DNA of 64,000 bases from Acanthaster planci. Taxonomy: Eukaryota; Echinodermata; Asteroidea; Valvatida; Acanthasteridae. Location: the NCBI RefSeq assembly GCF_001949145.1, contig NW_019091361.1:3217564-3281563 (forward strand), given 5' to 3'. How positions within the stretch are numbered: the stretch's first letter is position 1; each line of letters starts with the position of its first letter. This document shows positions 1 to 11,817 of the stretch, piece after piece. A program made the translations under genes and the position numbers. The notes beneath the pieces are model-generated. The model had not been told where the DNA came from. It saw nothing but the letters and a program-made list of their open reading frames with translations, and did not search any database.

Positions 1-127
1 ACCAAAAACCAAAGGATATGGAAGCTTTTGATAGGCAGACGGCCAGACTAGCAGATAAGACACAACAGAAGCGAATTCACAGGGAGAAAGGGGTTGGGGT
101 ATAGACTAATCCGATTAGACGCCATAA

Positions 128-263
128 CTGCGGTGGCACCGCACTCACACGCACATTCTTCAGCTTGACGCGCGCGTGCATATGGCAAATCACGACACCC
201 TGTTGGTCGAAAAGACGTGTAACGCGCGCGTTTCATCTGTCCACGAGTATTGTGCCACCGCAG
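128..263. mobile_element. small inverted-repeat element (MITE-like)
   Basis: The ends form a perfect 12-base inverted repeat (CTGCGGTGGCAC at 128, GTGCCACCGCAG ending at 263). Similarity between the arms continues imperfectly inward through the CGCGCG stretches near 170 and 225. No coding capacity is visible. The size and structure fit a non-autonomous DNA transposon; no clear target-site duplication is seen, so the family is unknown. Confidence 0.5.
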
Positions 264-2990
264 AAATGATTTCTAATTCTGGTCGTCGAATTACACTAAA
301 AACCCCTGCTCTGACACGCACACAAAAGAGAATAAACAAATCTAAAACAATGATAGTATTACTGAAAAAAGATAATATCTTCTAAAGGGTTATTTTTCCT
401 ACATGCGTTACCTACGTGCCCGTCTGTCCGCAACAATTGGACTATAGGAAAAAATCTAAGGGACCTTCCCCTCCCCTCAAAAAATCGGATCCACCCCTGG
501 CAAATACACAAATAAATAAATAAATGATGTAATTGAAAATTTCCTTTCCAAGATTTAATGTAGGAATACATCTTAGCTGTAGGATATTTAGATACAGTTT
601 ATGTCGTGCAAGAATGGAATTTCTCATCAAATGCTAACATAATCTGTTCTCGTTAAATGACTTAAGGTTTGTTTGGTATTTGTATACGTTTTGAAAATTT
701 GTTCGGTGGATACGTTATCGGTTCAGCTGTTTAAAAGTGTAACGTTATAATTGTTACTCGCATATTCGTACATTTTGAAGACCGCTCGAGGAGATCATGC
801 AAGCCGTTGTCGCTCAGTGAATGTCAGTTTAGTTTGAGTGTAGGGTAGGCTAACAAAATAATCAAATAGTCACACCAGCGAACGCTTTTGAAGGTCTTGC
901 TGAACCGGGCCAAAAATGCCCAAATGTAGACTATGAAAATGATTAAGAAATGCATAAAGATTTGCATCCAGTTGTGAATTTTGAACGATGGCAGAAAGAA
1001 ATGGCGCCAATGCAGAGAGGAACAGGCCGTGTTTCCACCGGCGTCGCCGTTCTTATCCTCCGGCTAGCCTTACAGAGCGACAAGTTGCAGAGGTTTCGAA
1101 TGGCAATATCAACTTCCATATAACATACTCTCGCCTTATTGTAAATCCGACAAATTTGAAGGTGCACGCAGAACAAAATGCGTCTGGGATACAAAGCCTG
1201 GAGGAAAGCATTTGCCAATGAAATCAACAGACTTTCTTATCAAAACCAAGTTTCTGGTTGTCAAAGCGCTGCTGTATCCCACAAAACAGCCAAACTATGA
1301 TCATGGAATGACAACGTGAATTCTGATCGTCTTGAAATAGCCTATAATAATCGGGTTGAGCGATGGTCTTGAAGCTGTAAGATCAAGAAGTGCGACCCTG
1401 CAGCAAAATGGCATTTGAAGAGAAAAGTACATTATCTCCACTGCCATGTATCATCCAGGGCAGGGTTATCCCCGCACATTAAAGGGTTCAGTCATGTGCT
1501 TCCGAATGGCACACGGTTCCTTTCTTCACACACTTTCATTTCTATTGAACCCATGGAGGAAAAGTGAGCCTGTAAGGTTTAAATACAATAATGTGAATCA
1601 TGTACTATGATGTAGATTCGATCTTCAGACCGTGAGATTTTCCTCGAATAACGCTCGCTCAACAAGATTCCATCTATTTCCTCGGGCAAGTGAATTAAGC
1701 CTTTATTAATGTTTGGGCGATACTGTCTGTTACTACAAGTCTATTTTGGTTGTTAGATTTTGCTCTCCACAAAGAAATGAATGCACTACTTGGTTCGGTA
1801 TCGTGTGATTATTGCAGTCAACTCCTGAAGTAAGACCAGAAGCCGAAGTGGAGTTCGGAGAATGCAAACAGGATGGAAAATTTAGGGGCAAATTTGAGGC
1901 GCCGATAGAAACAAAATCGAAACGTTGAAAATGGAAGTAACAATATCAGTGACTGCGGTATAAAAATATTTCCCCACCGTCTATCATCTTCCTCTGGTCT
2001 TCGAAGCTTAGTTCTGTAATTTAACCTAAACACACACAAGAATCTACTTTGCAATGGCAAAACAACAAAGAGGCAATGCGCCTGGATGACATTTCAAAGG
2101 ACTCGTTGTTGTCAATGCTAACATTTTTAAAAAGCCTGGCCTCTCAGTGTCTGCTAGTCTGAATTCCTATCGATTCTTGTTTGAATTGAATGCCTCTCTC
2201 CTGTATTGCGACACGATTCCAGACAAGTTGACCTGCAAAACGATTATTGCACATGGGCTTCATTCAGCCAAGAGTACAATTCCGCTTCAAAGCATCACTC
2301 GGGAACAATCAGAGATGGAGAACTGGGGAGTGTAGGGCTACATGTACACATCACTACTAAACCAGTAGTGTTGTTTACCCGGGTTCTACCAAAGATCCAT
2401 TCTTTTTAGATCTTTTTAAGACATGTATGAGGGTTTGCTTGATTCCTGTTTTCTCGTGAAAGTCAAACCAGGTTTAGAGCATGATTGTATTTTCAAGAAA
2501 ACGGGAAGCAATGCACTGAAATGAAAACAATGTCAAATCACTCAAATGTCTCCGGTGTGCACGTTAAATGCACTCCATGTATGGACTTTTTTGCGGTAGA
2601 CGATGCACGGGGCATAAGGTGGAATTCAGCATTCAGGTTTCCATGCGCGACCTTTCGGTATGTCGTCTGGGGAGCTTTGTGCATCTGGAAGGTTTTCAAA
2701 GAAGGAAACCGTTCTTTCGGACAGTGGGCAAGTGCTTAAAATAGGTCTGTGGGCAAGGCATCTCCTGAATCTTTTGTAAGGCGGGCAATACCTGTGGGTA
2801 GTCTTGAGTGTGTTCTGTTCGTTTCCCCGTGACTCCAAAGCAATACTATCTGCGGGAGTGCCTATTATTGTGTAGCCCACAGGGTGCTTGAAGAAAGACT
2901 GAAAATTCTGGATATGAGGTAAACTGAGAGAAAGGTTAGGCCCTATCGGTCAGTGACAGATTCAAACAACTGTACAGGTGCGATTTTCTG
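264..2990. other. no recognisable gene
   Basis: Only short open frames occur here (under 100 codons), none resembling a known protein and none joined by convincing splice sites. The sequence looks like ordinary intergenic DNA. It could contain UTR or distal exons of a gene to the left of the window; nothing in the sequence proves this. Confidence 0.5.
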
Positions 2991-2992
2991 TA

Positions 2993-3157
2993 GAGGGGCT
3001 GCATGGAGCGCCCTCACTAGAGGACAGGTCTCTGTTCCTTTGTGATATGCTTGAGTAGACCCTTCAGTACTTCATTGTCATTAAATCTAAATAACAAAAC
3101 CTGATTTTTGTCCCCTGTGAGGGCGCTGCATGGTGAGGGCGCTCCATGCAGTCCCTC
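2993..3157. mobile_element. TA-flanked MITE with about 25-bp terminal inverted repeats
   Basis: The left end begins GAGGGGCTGCATGGAGCGCC and the right end is its reverse complement with one mismatch over about 25 bases. A TA dinucleotide sits immediately outside each end (2991-2992 and 3158-3159), the target duplication of Tc1/mariner-type transposons. The interior (about 115 bp) has no coding capacity, so this is a non-autonomous copy. Assignment to mariner is inference from the TA only. Confidence 0.7.
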
Positions 3158-3626
3158 TATTAGATATGGCTGGAAAGATATTCAACCCCCCCCCCACACA
3201 ATCTCGAATTCATGTTTAACTCTGACACGAAGATGAAGAACACAAAGTACCCTGTATACCCAATTGGCTGACTCCAGACCCCCCCCCGAAAAAAACAAAA
3301 ATATACTTTTGCCTTATAACTGATAGCACCAGTTGGAATTAAGCAGCTGCTGATGAGAAACAATGTCCTGAACAAACTGGCCCTGTCCTTTGCAAAACAA
3401 ACGCCATTTTATCTTCACTCTGACTGATTAGGCACTGTGTACTTTGTCGTGATAAATCGGGGCCTTGTGGGCAATGTTGGCAAGTGGACACGCAGTCATT
3501 TCCCACCTATTGCAGAAGAGAATCAATTGTCGAGGCAAATTTGAATAGGAACTGTATATGCTTCAGCTGAACTCCTCTTGCCACCTTCCACCATGAAGTA
3601 TTACTCCGGTATGACGAGGGACACTA

Positions 3627-3887
3627 CAGGGTGTCCCAGAAAAAAAACAAACCATGAGGAAAGGGGTTAATGTGCCCAAACCATGAGATATGATCATAAT
3701 GTATAAGGATCTCCGAAAAGTACAAGCGGTATTCTTTCTAATGATACCTTGATGGTATCCCTCCTGTCATGCATGACTGAACACCATTGTCTTGAAAATG
3801 GGCCATCCAAACTCAGTTGTAACACTTAGGATAAACCAGTGAATGAGGTTTTCCTCTGTCACTGTTTTTTTTTTCTGGGACACCCTG
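3627..3887. mobile_element. TA-flanked MITE with CAGGGTGTCCCAGAAA ends
   Basis: The ends are inverted repeats of about 22 bases: CAGGGTGTCCCAGAAAAAAA at the left and its reverse complement at the right, each flanked by TA (3625-3626 and 3888-3889). Such ends are typical of small Tc1/mariner-derived MITEs in many animals. There is no open frame inside; it is a 261-bp non-autonomous element. Confidence 0.75.
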
Positions 3888-3889
3888 TA

Positions 3890-5440
3890 TTAGTCCAAAC
3901 CTTGCTAGTGGTTGGCTTCATACGTATGATTGCATATATATCTCTAAATTTGCGTCAAGATGTTAAGGCCTAAGCGTTGTTGGACACCGAGGTCTTGGAA
4001 GCAGAAAGTGACAACTGAACGCGAGCAGTTCGCCCTGTGCGTGCGAGCAGGCTACATTGCCTGTGTTGGCCTTGTTGTCTGCCTTCGTTTCTTTGGTGCT
4101 CATGTAAATATGGGTTTGTATCTCTATGATATAAACAACTACTATCTTTCGATTTGTTGCACTATTCCTGTTCCAATAGCAACTCCTCGTTCAGCGCTAA
4201 TGCGCTAACACAGGTGCGAAAGCATCACTGATTTCAGTATTTTCCGTGCACATGCCCCGTACACCATGGGGGGGGGGCGTTTCACGTCTTCCAAGCCTTC
4301 ACCCTTTCCGGCGTTTAATTGGAATTGACTCCTAGGCTGTCTCCTTTTTTTTTCAAAGAAGGGTTGGAATTTTCAAGCTTAGTTATATTTTTGGCCAAGG
4401 CTTTCTTTGTAGTACTGACGGCAGCCCACTTCGGTAGTGGATTCCCTGCTACAGATTCCCCACGACTCTCTAGTCTATTTAGTTTACCTGCCACATAAAC
4501 GGTTTGAGGAAAAGCTTCTTCAGAGTCCTTTAAGTCAGTTGTAAATTTCAAAATTGAATTGTATTTCTGATATCATACACGCTGCACAATATATACAAAA
4601 GGGCAATACTGAATAATATTACATACCTTAGAGCTCTTTCAACAAACAGAACTAAAAGTATGAAATATCAACACCGTATTCCATTGTAAAAAAAAACGTC
4701 CAAGCGACCACAGCTAATGTTAATCATGGTCCATGCCCTTCCCCAAAAGTAACAGCCCTGTCGGGATGAAACTGCTTCAACCGATGTTATCTATTTCAAA
4801 TATAAGTTGCAGATCTAAAAAGGGGGTGGGGAAGACATCCAGCACATGTTGGGCACACTCCTCCCCCTTTTGTAAATGCTGGATGCACCATTGAATGTTG
4901 CAGCTACATAGCACAAGATTAGGCAAACAAGCAACACACTTTTTTTTTTAGCAAAAATATCCCAAGTTGCAATCTGAACCACTTGCTGGTGATAATATTT
5001 TGGCCGATAACTTTGACTTTCCAAGAAGACAAGGCAGGCCTATGAAGATGTTTTTCATGCGACGTAACATGACGGGCAAAGGCATTTCAGGAAGCACACC
5101 ATATCCGTGGAGGTGCATGCATTTTCGAGTCCAGGTATTTCAGTTGGCAATTTCACGTACGTCAGAAAGATGAGAGACTTTAAAGGCGCATGTTTTTGCA
5201 CCCATAATGCGCCCATCTGAGTAAACTGAATGCTGACCGTCAAAAGTCACGTGACTGAAAATCCTGTATAGTGTCCAACTTTTGATATACTGCCTAAAGC
5301 CACAAAAACTTATTTACAAGAATTATTTGAACAGTACATGTGTTTGTATAGGTCCTCCTGCAATCTGCAAAAACTTAAAGCCATGTTCAAGTTCATTGCA
5401 TGGTCCACCTCGACAGACTTCTCAGAGTGTACCAACTTTA
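3890..5440. other. no confident gene
   Basis: Two short open frames (3960-4208 plus strand, with a hydrophobic stretch; 4315-4551 minus strand, lysine- and serine-rich) have a slightly protein-like look. Neither resembles a protein I know and neither can be spliced to another exon here. Otherwise I see only A-, T- and G-runs and spacer DNA between the left repeats and the SLC35A4 3' region. Confidence 0.4.
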
Positions 5441-5444
5441 CACA

Positions 5445-5683
5445 CCTACTGTGGACCCATGAACAAAAGAGGTCCACATAATGTGGGTTGTACGAACCTT
5501 GTGTGGACTAAGGCAGGTCCACACAAGGTTCTGGCAAAACAGGTTTAAAGGTGTTTTAAGGTTGGGATTATCTGTGGCATAAGAAAGAGGAACAGTCAAG
5601 GAAAGCATAAAAGCTCTAGCTCAGCATATTGTTCCGAGTTTGAGAAAAATGAGTATTTTAACCATTTAACTACTTGTCCACAA
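5445..5683 (+). repeat. interspersed repeat 'X', copy 1
   Basis: This stretch matches the reverse complement of 52534-52808 over almost its whole length, by eye. Shared landmarks are CCTACTGTGGAC at the start, a GAACAAAAGAGGTCCACA-like block, and GTCAAGGAAA followed by GAGAAAAATGAGTATTTT. It lies downstream of the SLC35A4 stop codon on that gene's strand, so it may be part of its 3' UTR. The start resembles a terminal inverted repeat, suggesting a non-autonomous DNA transposon. Confidence 0.6.
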
Positions 5684-5691
5684 TTATAAAA

Positions 5692-5853
5692 GGTTCGTGA
5701 CTTCATCATACAAGTAAATGTGCCAAGATTTGCAGCTCCCATTGGACGATCGCTGAAGTTGTGCATTAACTTCCGGTTCCATGGTTCCATGTACATGGCG
5801 ATCAATGCACGTAATTCTTCATACAGTGCATGTGCAGTGATGTCACACGAACC
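5692..5853 (+). mobile_element. MITE family 'Y', uninterrupted copy
   Basis: The ends are short inverted repeats (GGTTCGTG at the left, CACACGAACC at the right). The interior, with CGATCGCTGAAGTTG, TTAACTTCCGGTTCCATGG and GGCGATCAATGCACGT, recurs at 20392-20929, where the same family is larger and interrupted. This copy is an intact reference for the site at which another element entered the second copy. It begins only a few bases after repeat X and lies 48 bp beyond the SLC35A4 stop codon, so it probably falls in its 3' UTR. Confidence 0.7.
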
Positions 5854-5900
5854 AGATACCGATGGGCAGATAGTTTTACATGACCTCTGGTGGGAAGTAA

Positions 5901-8900
5901 CTACACTGGAAAGAACTTTGTTAAATATGAAACACACGACTGTTTCTGGTAGTACAAGTGTAGGGCGAAGAGCACCATGACAAAGGCCAACCAGAAGTTG
6001 GCCGTCGGTTGCAGGGCCAAGACCACCATCGAGAGGACAGCGTTGGCAATCATGGCGCAGGAGATAACAAACAGCCGTATGATATTACTGCCGTGTTTCA
6101 TGACCACCGACATGATCAGTCCGATCACCGCCTGCAAAGGGCCCAAGGGAGGGGGAAGAGGGGAGGGAAGATGTGACAGACAAGACTTGACAAGGTTTCA
6201 ATCAGGTATGGTTGAAAGATTCCACATTTTCTGACCTGCTCAGTCACCCAAGCCACTTTTGAGTTTGAGTTTGTATTGGGGAGAGTAAACCGAGTGCTTT
6301 GTTTTGATGTATCGTTCAGTGTGGCATCCTGACAAAAATGGATACTAGGAGGGTGAAAAATGTTGAGGATTCCTTCTGATTTTACATTTCGTAAGATTCT
6401 CTCGGGGCCATTAACCCCACAGTGGCCTTACTTCTGTCTCGTCATCACAGAGTTGGTCACATTTATGGGGGGCCGGGGGGAGCTGATAATGGTTTGAGAG
6501 GTGCAGATACACAGCATGGTTTAATATGTGCTGTGAAAAAAACACGAGACAATTTTTATGGAGCTGTCGAGTTCACCAAGTCATATGCCAAGCAAGAGTC
6601 ATAAAAGTACTAGTTTGTTAGAATAAATTATATGGAGTTTTTGGGCTAGCAAAGCAGTTTCATAATTGGCTTCCAAGTTGAGGATAATGGCAAAACTCAG
6701 GCTCCATTTAGGAGAGTCTGATTCCCCTGACGTAACAATTTATTGGTCTTGTAACCACAACTGCTTGAAAGTAGAACATGACGCAATACAAGAGGTATGA
6801 TGTAATGCCTGGCTGCAGGCATTGGTCAAGCATGCCCAGTTCAGTTTTGCATGTGGAATGGCAGAAATGTGTGACTCATTAGCCTACAACATTGAATACA
6901 TCATCCGACAGCTGGTTCCCTGACTCTAGCATCCAAGCTGGTGAGGGCTCTCTTGCTACCAAAGGGTTTTGCTGTACGGTATGACAAAGGCAGGGGGCTA
7001 TGCTTCAGAAGCATGCTAGGAGACAGAAGTTATTTTTACTGTATCAAAATCTGGAAATGTTGACCTACAAAATTGAATGTACTGTCTCTAAAGTATGTAG
7101 AGGGATTCACACGGTATTTTAATATCCCCTACTATAAACACAAAGGAAATTAATTACCTGAGAGATAATTATGATGACTGTCCATAGTGAATACCCATCA
7201 AAGAATTTCTTGGCTGCATGATCCGAATTCCAGGTTGAGGAATAAAATGCCAGCATGTTCAGGGAAACACCGTATAAATACAGCTGGATATTCTGTAAAT
7301 GTAAAGGCGTCTGAAAAAACCCAAAAATGACCCAAGACTTGGTGAGAGAGAAAACAGCTAACTTGGATGTTGCCTGTGACTGAATATATAAAGATCTTGG
7401 CTAAACTTGGAGAGCAATCTAAACGAAATCACACACACTAACACTACAATTCTTATTACCCGAGTGTCCTGTTTCACATGAACAGATAAAGGGTAAAACC
7501 TATTTAAGTCATTTGAGGGGTCAGTCTTTTCTGCCAATTTTCAATTTGTTTTGCCACCCAGAAACTTCTGTTATAGATCCATCAAAACTTTTATACCCAG
7601 CAGTGTGTTGCATTTAATCAAAAGCCTCACTATGGCTCATGCATTTCCTCTGGGTTGCTATGGTGCAGCTACGCATTACGTGTGGCTTCATAACGCACGC
7701 GAGTTCTGACTGACCTGAGATTGCCTTTTGAGTATGTACTCGGTGTACACGCCTGCTGCGCCTGATATGGTACAGTACACCAGCATCAGCAGGATACCAG
7801 TCACTGTCAAGTAAGGTTTGTGGACGTCATGTTCAATCAACTCAGACTGTCTCACTTGAGCGCCACCATAACTAAAAAAAAAAAACTAAAAATTACAAAA
7901 ACGAAAATCAAAAAAAAAAAATCATGATGCTCAAAGATAAGTTTTGTCAGACTGAAATGTAACTGCAGAAAGAAAAAGGTAATCAGAATTGCAAAATGCT
8001 TCCAAATAAAATTGGCAGTCTTTTTGAGAAAACTTGTCACTTTTCTACAGTAAACTTTTCCAAGTTTTCCCAATTTCTCCAAGTAACAAGTTAAGTTACT
8101 GACTTATTAACTGCACCCGCAGGTTTTTCTTTCCACCCTGCCTTCTAATTTTTTGGTCCAGTCTGCCCCTCACACCTACCACAACCCTCACCTGGACATG
8201 CATCAATCTAACTTGGTAACTTCATTCATTGGTTCAGTTTCCTTTATGTGTAGCTCTGTGTGACCCATGTGCAAGGAATTTTTAAAAAGCCAAGCATGCA
8301 TGCATGCAATTAGTTTGAAGGGTGTGGTCTTTGAGGAGGCTTTGCCCAGCTGAGTTGGTGGTACAGGATGTGGGCAGTTATCGGCATTGCATGAGAAATG
8401 CTTAAAGCCTCACGTGAGCATCTGCGGCCAAGTACATGTAAGTGAACAAGTTTTTATAGTACAATTGAAAGAACTCTGTGCATGTTCTTGGCACACCAAG
8501 ACTTAGAAAGACCATTAGCAGATGGTGTCCTGTTGCTTGGCTTGTCCGGAAACATGAGAACCCAGAAATGTGAATGTTTCATACATCTGAAGTGAAAATA
8601 TGCAACACAAGACATTGGCCTTTCAGTTTAAACGACCCACTCAGGAATTTCAAACTGTTTAACATATTAAATAGAAATAAATGTTCTGTCTATCCATGCC
8701 TTTCACAATGTTTCATTGTGCAGAAATGTGTGCTACTCCAAGTTTACGCTACAAATTTGAATCACTTCGGAAAGAGCTCCATATGGGTAATTCCAGAAAT
8801 TTGGGGTCCATTTTTTAGCGTCCCTGTCACATCTGACGTATGACTTTGTAAGTTCAGAATACATTTTCTAATTTCCAAGAGTGATGAATTAATGCNNNNN

Positions 8901-11755
8901 NTTACCCATATATGGACAATACGTGATGCCCCTGTGCCCAAGCTATGGTAGTTGCCTGATATTCTAAGTACATGCTTCAGAGTTTTTCTTACCCAAATTT
9001 CACTTTTTAGGACATGTTACCACTTTCTGACAACTGTTATTACATTCTAAGGAAAATTGGTGTTGTCCGTATCTGGGACCCTTTCCATCACTTGGTTTCC
9101 CATCTTGGTGCAGAAGATTTTGAATGTGAAATTCACGCAGATGCCAAAATTTCACTGAAAAAATCCTCAGGACCTCATCTCCGCCTCTGCAAGATTGTGA
9201 AAAGGTTGTGGCAAAAAGGCAAGAAGAGATGCCCTTGCTTTTAATTCTTCTGTGGACTTTTTTTCTGTCCAACATATTCTCAACCTAGTATGCAGTAAAG
9301 AAGGGTTTGAGTCTGACATCCAATAGACCGATTGCGCCCACTAAGTCACATGACCTATTGTGGGTATCAAACATCAACAGAGACAACGTCCTCCCATAGG
9401 AAAGTGTCATAACTGTCATTTACTAAAAAGTAAAACAAACGGCCAGTACAGTACTCACACTACCGAATGCCAAGTACTATATCGAAAATCGCCTTCATTT
9501 TTGGTAAATAACACTTTGCTATGGGAGTCATACCCACTCTAGGTCACGTGACTTACATATGGCTGGCACAATCGTTCTGTTTCCCATAATGTCTTACCAC
9601 ATGCCAGCCATTCCTAACAGACCAACAGCAAGCCACTGTTGCCATGTTAGCCTCTTATGGATCACCAGTCGATACCAAACTGCAGTCGTGACAATCTTCA
9701 AGTTACCAAGAACCTGATGATAAAGACAGTTCACGTAAAATGTGACCAACATCACTGCTTTGTATTGAAGCATTTCCACTTTCAGAAGTTGTAATGTTGG
9801 ATCGAGACTCAAAGTATAGCTTGACAAGCAATTATTGTTGGAGCGATGGCATTTTGAAGATAATCATACGATGATGCAACGTCAAGGTCTTTTTTTTTTT
9901 ACCAACCTGACTGCTTGCAGGGTCCATGTGTTCCTGAGCATACACAATGATGTTGTTGTTAACTCCATAGAGTAAGGCTGGAACAGCATACGACAGACTC
10001 TTGATGAATGTACAGTGGGAGAACTGACTGCTAGATTGTGCACCGCTAGCCAAGTACATGACCAAGGAAAGGACTAACTTTTGGAAAGGAAATACCAATT
10101 CAAATGCAATACATTGTTTTAGCTGGCATTTGTCAAAATGAAAGAACATGATAAACTTGCTGTAATTTTAAACAAAAAGACGTAACACTTAAACATGTAA
10201 AAGAAAGCATTGTATTCTCTTGAGGGAAAGTTGGAGGGAAAGTAGAATGCTCCGATTACCTGGGGAATCTTTCTCTACATGTAAATTTGGATCGGAAACC
10301 CAATCCTGAATTCATGGATCATTATGGTTTGAATCTTAACCTTTCCAAAGTTCCAATGATACTGGAACTTAGAACCTCTATCACTGCACAGGTGGCATGC
10401 AGTGGCGTCAAGAGCAGGAACTGACCTTGGCAGCTTCAATCAACACCACGACCGATGTAGAATGGAACGGTATCTGGCCGTCCACCTTACAAAGACTTAA
10501 TAACACGGAGTGGGATCCATAAATCAAAACCCTGCAACGATAGAAGACACCACAAGCTACGACAAAATCTTTCAATTCTGGGTCATGATTTCTCTTCAGC
10601 TTCTCAAGTTAAATTCGAGATATGTGTCATGTCACCAATTACTTAAAATTCAATCAATCAAAACTAGTAGCCATCATTAAAAATCCATACCAGTAAAATA
10701 TCAATAGCTACAGTTCCATGTATACACCTGTTATTGAATGGTCTAATTTTGTAACCCCCTTTTCTCAGGGGGAAGGGGGAGCAGAGAAGTGCTGACTGTG
10801 ATTGCTTGATGTGAAGCTGTCTTTCCTCCACAATTAAACATTACTTCTTTTATCATTTTAAGAGGCTTAATTCACTATTAAATGCAAAAATCTGATGGAT
10901 ATTTTAGGAGGAATGGGTGTGGATCGAGAAGTTTAGAGGAAACAAATATTCCATTATTGTTGGGTGAAAGTGAATTTTGCTTTGCACTGTTCGTATTAAA
11001 CTAGAGCCCCACTGCAAACGTCAATGGGTCGTATGAATAAAAACTAACAAATTCTATGAAGTTCAAGCAAACAGCAAAAGCATTTACTGAGAAGTAAAAG
11101 CATTAAGAATAAGCAAATGCTTGAATTTGTATGCATAAAATGTTTCTTTTACTGTTCAGCACCTGCTTGTACAAATAGTACCAAATGCTTTACGCTTGTG
11201 GCTGACTTCAGTCAAATGGTTTTGCACAATAGGGCTTCCATTGTCTGCACGTACAGACACACACAGTGCAGCACGGTGCTGTATCTTGAGACCTCAGCAT
11301 GGCAGATAAGTAGGATGGCAATAATTATTTTCAAGATGTATTTTTTTTTTTGCAAAAAGCTTATTGTCAAGCGCAAGCTTAAAGAGCAAAAGGTAAATAC
11401 TTTTTAGCAATTGCACTAAAGTAAAAGCATTTGCTTTGTTGTTATTCACAAGATAATGCTTCAATAATGGTAGTAAAACTAAAAGCAAATTTATGCTACT
11501 TTTTATTCATACGACCCAATGTCCCAGTCACTTGGCTATGGCTGAGAAATGACATGTGACGTATGGAAAGCACTGCTAGTGCTACCGGCTAGCTGCAGCT
11601 TCTTCTCATGATAATTGTCTGTCACTGCTTGCCATGCATAGCCAAACAATTAGCTGGGACACTAACATTGTTATACCAGTGATGAGGTGAAAAAGTGGTC
11701 AAACTCACCCTGTGATAAGTAGACCAGCCCAGGCGATTTGCTCTCGTGTTGCCAT
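5901..11755 (-). CDS. SLC35A4: SLC35A4-like Golgi nucleotide-sugar transporter (7 coding exons)
   Basis: Coding exons on the minus strand are 11755-11709, 10531-10426, 10077-9907, 9713-9598, 7871-7715, 7292-7158 and 6131-5901. All junctions are GT-AG and in frame, giving 320 residues (human SLC35A4 has 324). The protein is hydrophobic throughout, as expected of a multi-pass drug/metabolite-superfamily transporter in the Golgi. Landmarks that match the SLC35A4 branch are VDGQIPF (32-38), LYGVNNNIIVY (87-97), LGNLKI (110-115), VYTEYILKR and VMKHGSNIIRLF (254-265). In vertebrates this member has been implicated in CDP-ribitol transport into the Golgi; the substrate here is inferred. The start is the first ATG of the exon and aligns with the human amino terminus. 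It lies head to head with DOLK. Several MITEs sit in its introns and 3' region. The human coding sequence is uninterrupted, whereas this one has six introns. Confidence 0.93.
8896..8901. other. assembly gap of 6 N
   Basis: Six unknown bases inside SLC35A4 intron 4 (between exons 9713-9598 and 7871-7715). No exon is affected. Confidence 0.99.
9325..9578. mobile_element. inverted-repeat element next to SLC35A4 exon 4
   Basis: Arms of about 45-50 bases are imperfect inverted copies: AGACCGATTGCGCC...AAGTCACATGACCTA at the left, and the reverse complement of AGAACGATTGTGCC...AAGTCACGTGACCTA at the right. The right end is about 20 bp from the exon 4 donor at 9597. There is no coding capacity. The right arm contains a CACGTG palindrome. 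It is MITE-like, of unknown family. Confidence 0.6.
11026..11517. mobile_element. MITE with GGGTCGTATGAATAAAAA ends and AAT target duplication
   Basis: Terminal inverted repeats GGGTCGTATGAATAAAAA and its complement lie at the two ends, flanked on both sides by AAT (11023-11025 and 11518-11520). A three-base target duplication with ends starting GGG fits the PIF/Harbinger superfamily. The 492-bp interior is A-rich, repeats motifs such as AAAAGCATTT, and has no transposase frame. It lies in SLC35A4 intron 1. Confidence 0.75.
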
Positions 11756-11756
11756 T

Positions 11757-11792
11757 CTACAACTTGCTAGAGTTTAAGGCTTGGCCATACAT
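11757..11792 (-). CDS. upstream ORF in the SLC35A4 leader (11 codons)
   Basis: A splice-acceptor-like TTGACAG at about 11818 would start the first coding exon at 11817, leaving a 62-base leader. Within it an ATG at 11792 opens an 11-codon frame (MYGQALNSSKL) whose TAG ends one base before the SLC35A4 ATG. Human SLC35A4 mRNA is known for a translated upstream ORF encoding a mitochondrial microprotein. This short peptide is not visibly related to it, so any regulatory role is inference. Confidence 0.4.
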   Translation of the reverse strand: MYGQALNSSKL

Positions 11793-11817
11793 GTTGGCTC
11801 TGGGCACTTGGCAGGTA

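Noticed and set aside
3960-4208. Plus-strand frame with a basic start and one hydrophobic segment, like a type II membrane anchor
   Set aside because: No downstream exon can be spliced to it and it resembles no protein I know; an isolated 82-codon frame is expected by chance.
4315-4551. Minus-strand frame of 78 codons, rich in K, S, N and E, with a protein-like composition
   Set aside because: No partner exons were found between it and SLC35A4 and no homologue is recognised; kept only as a weak possibility.
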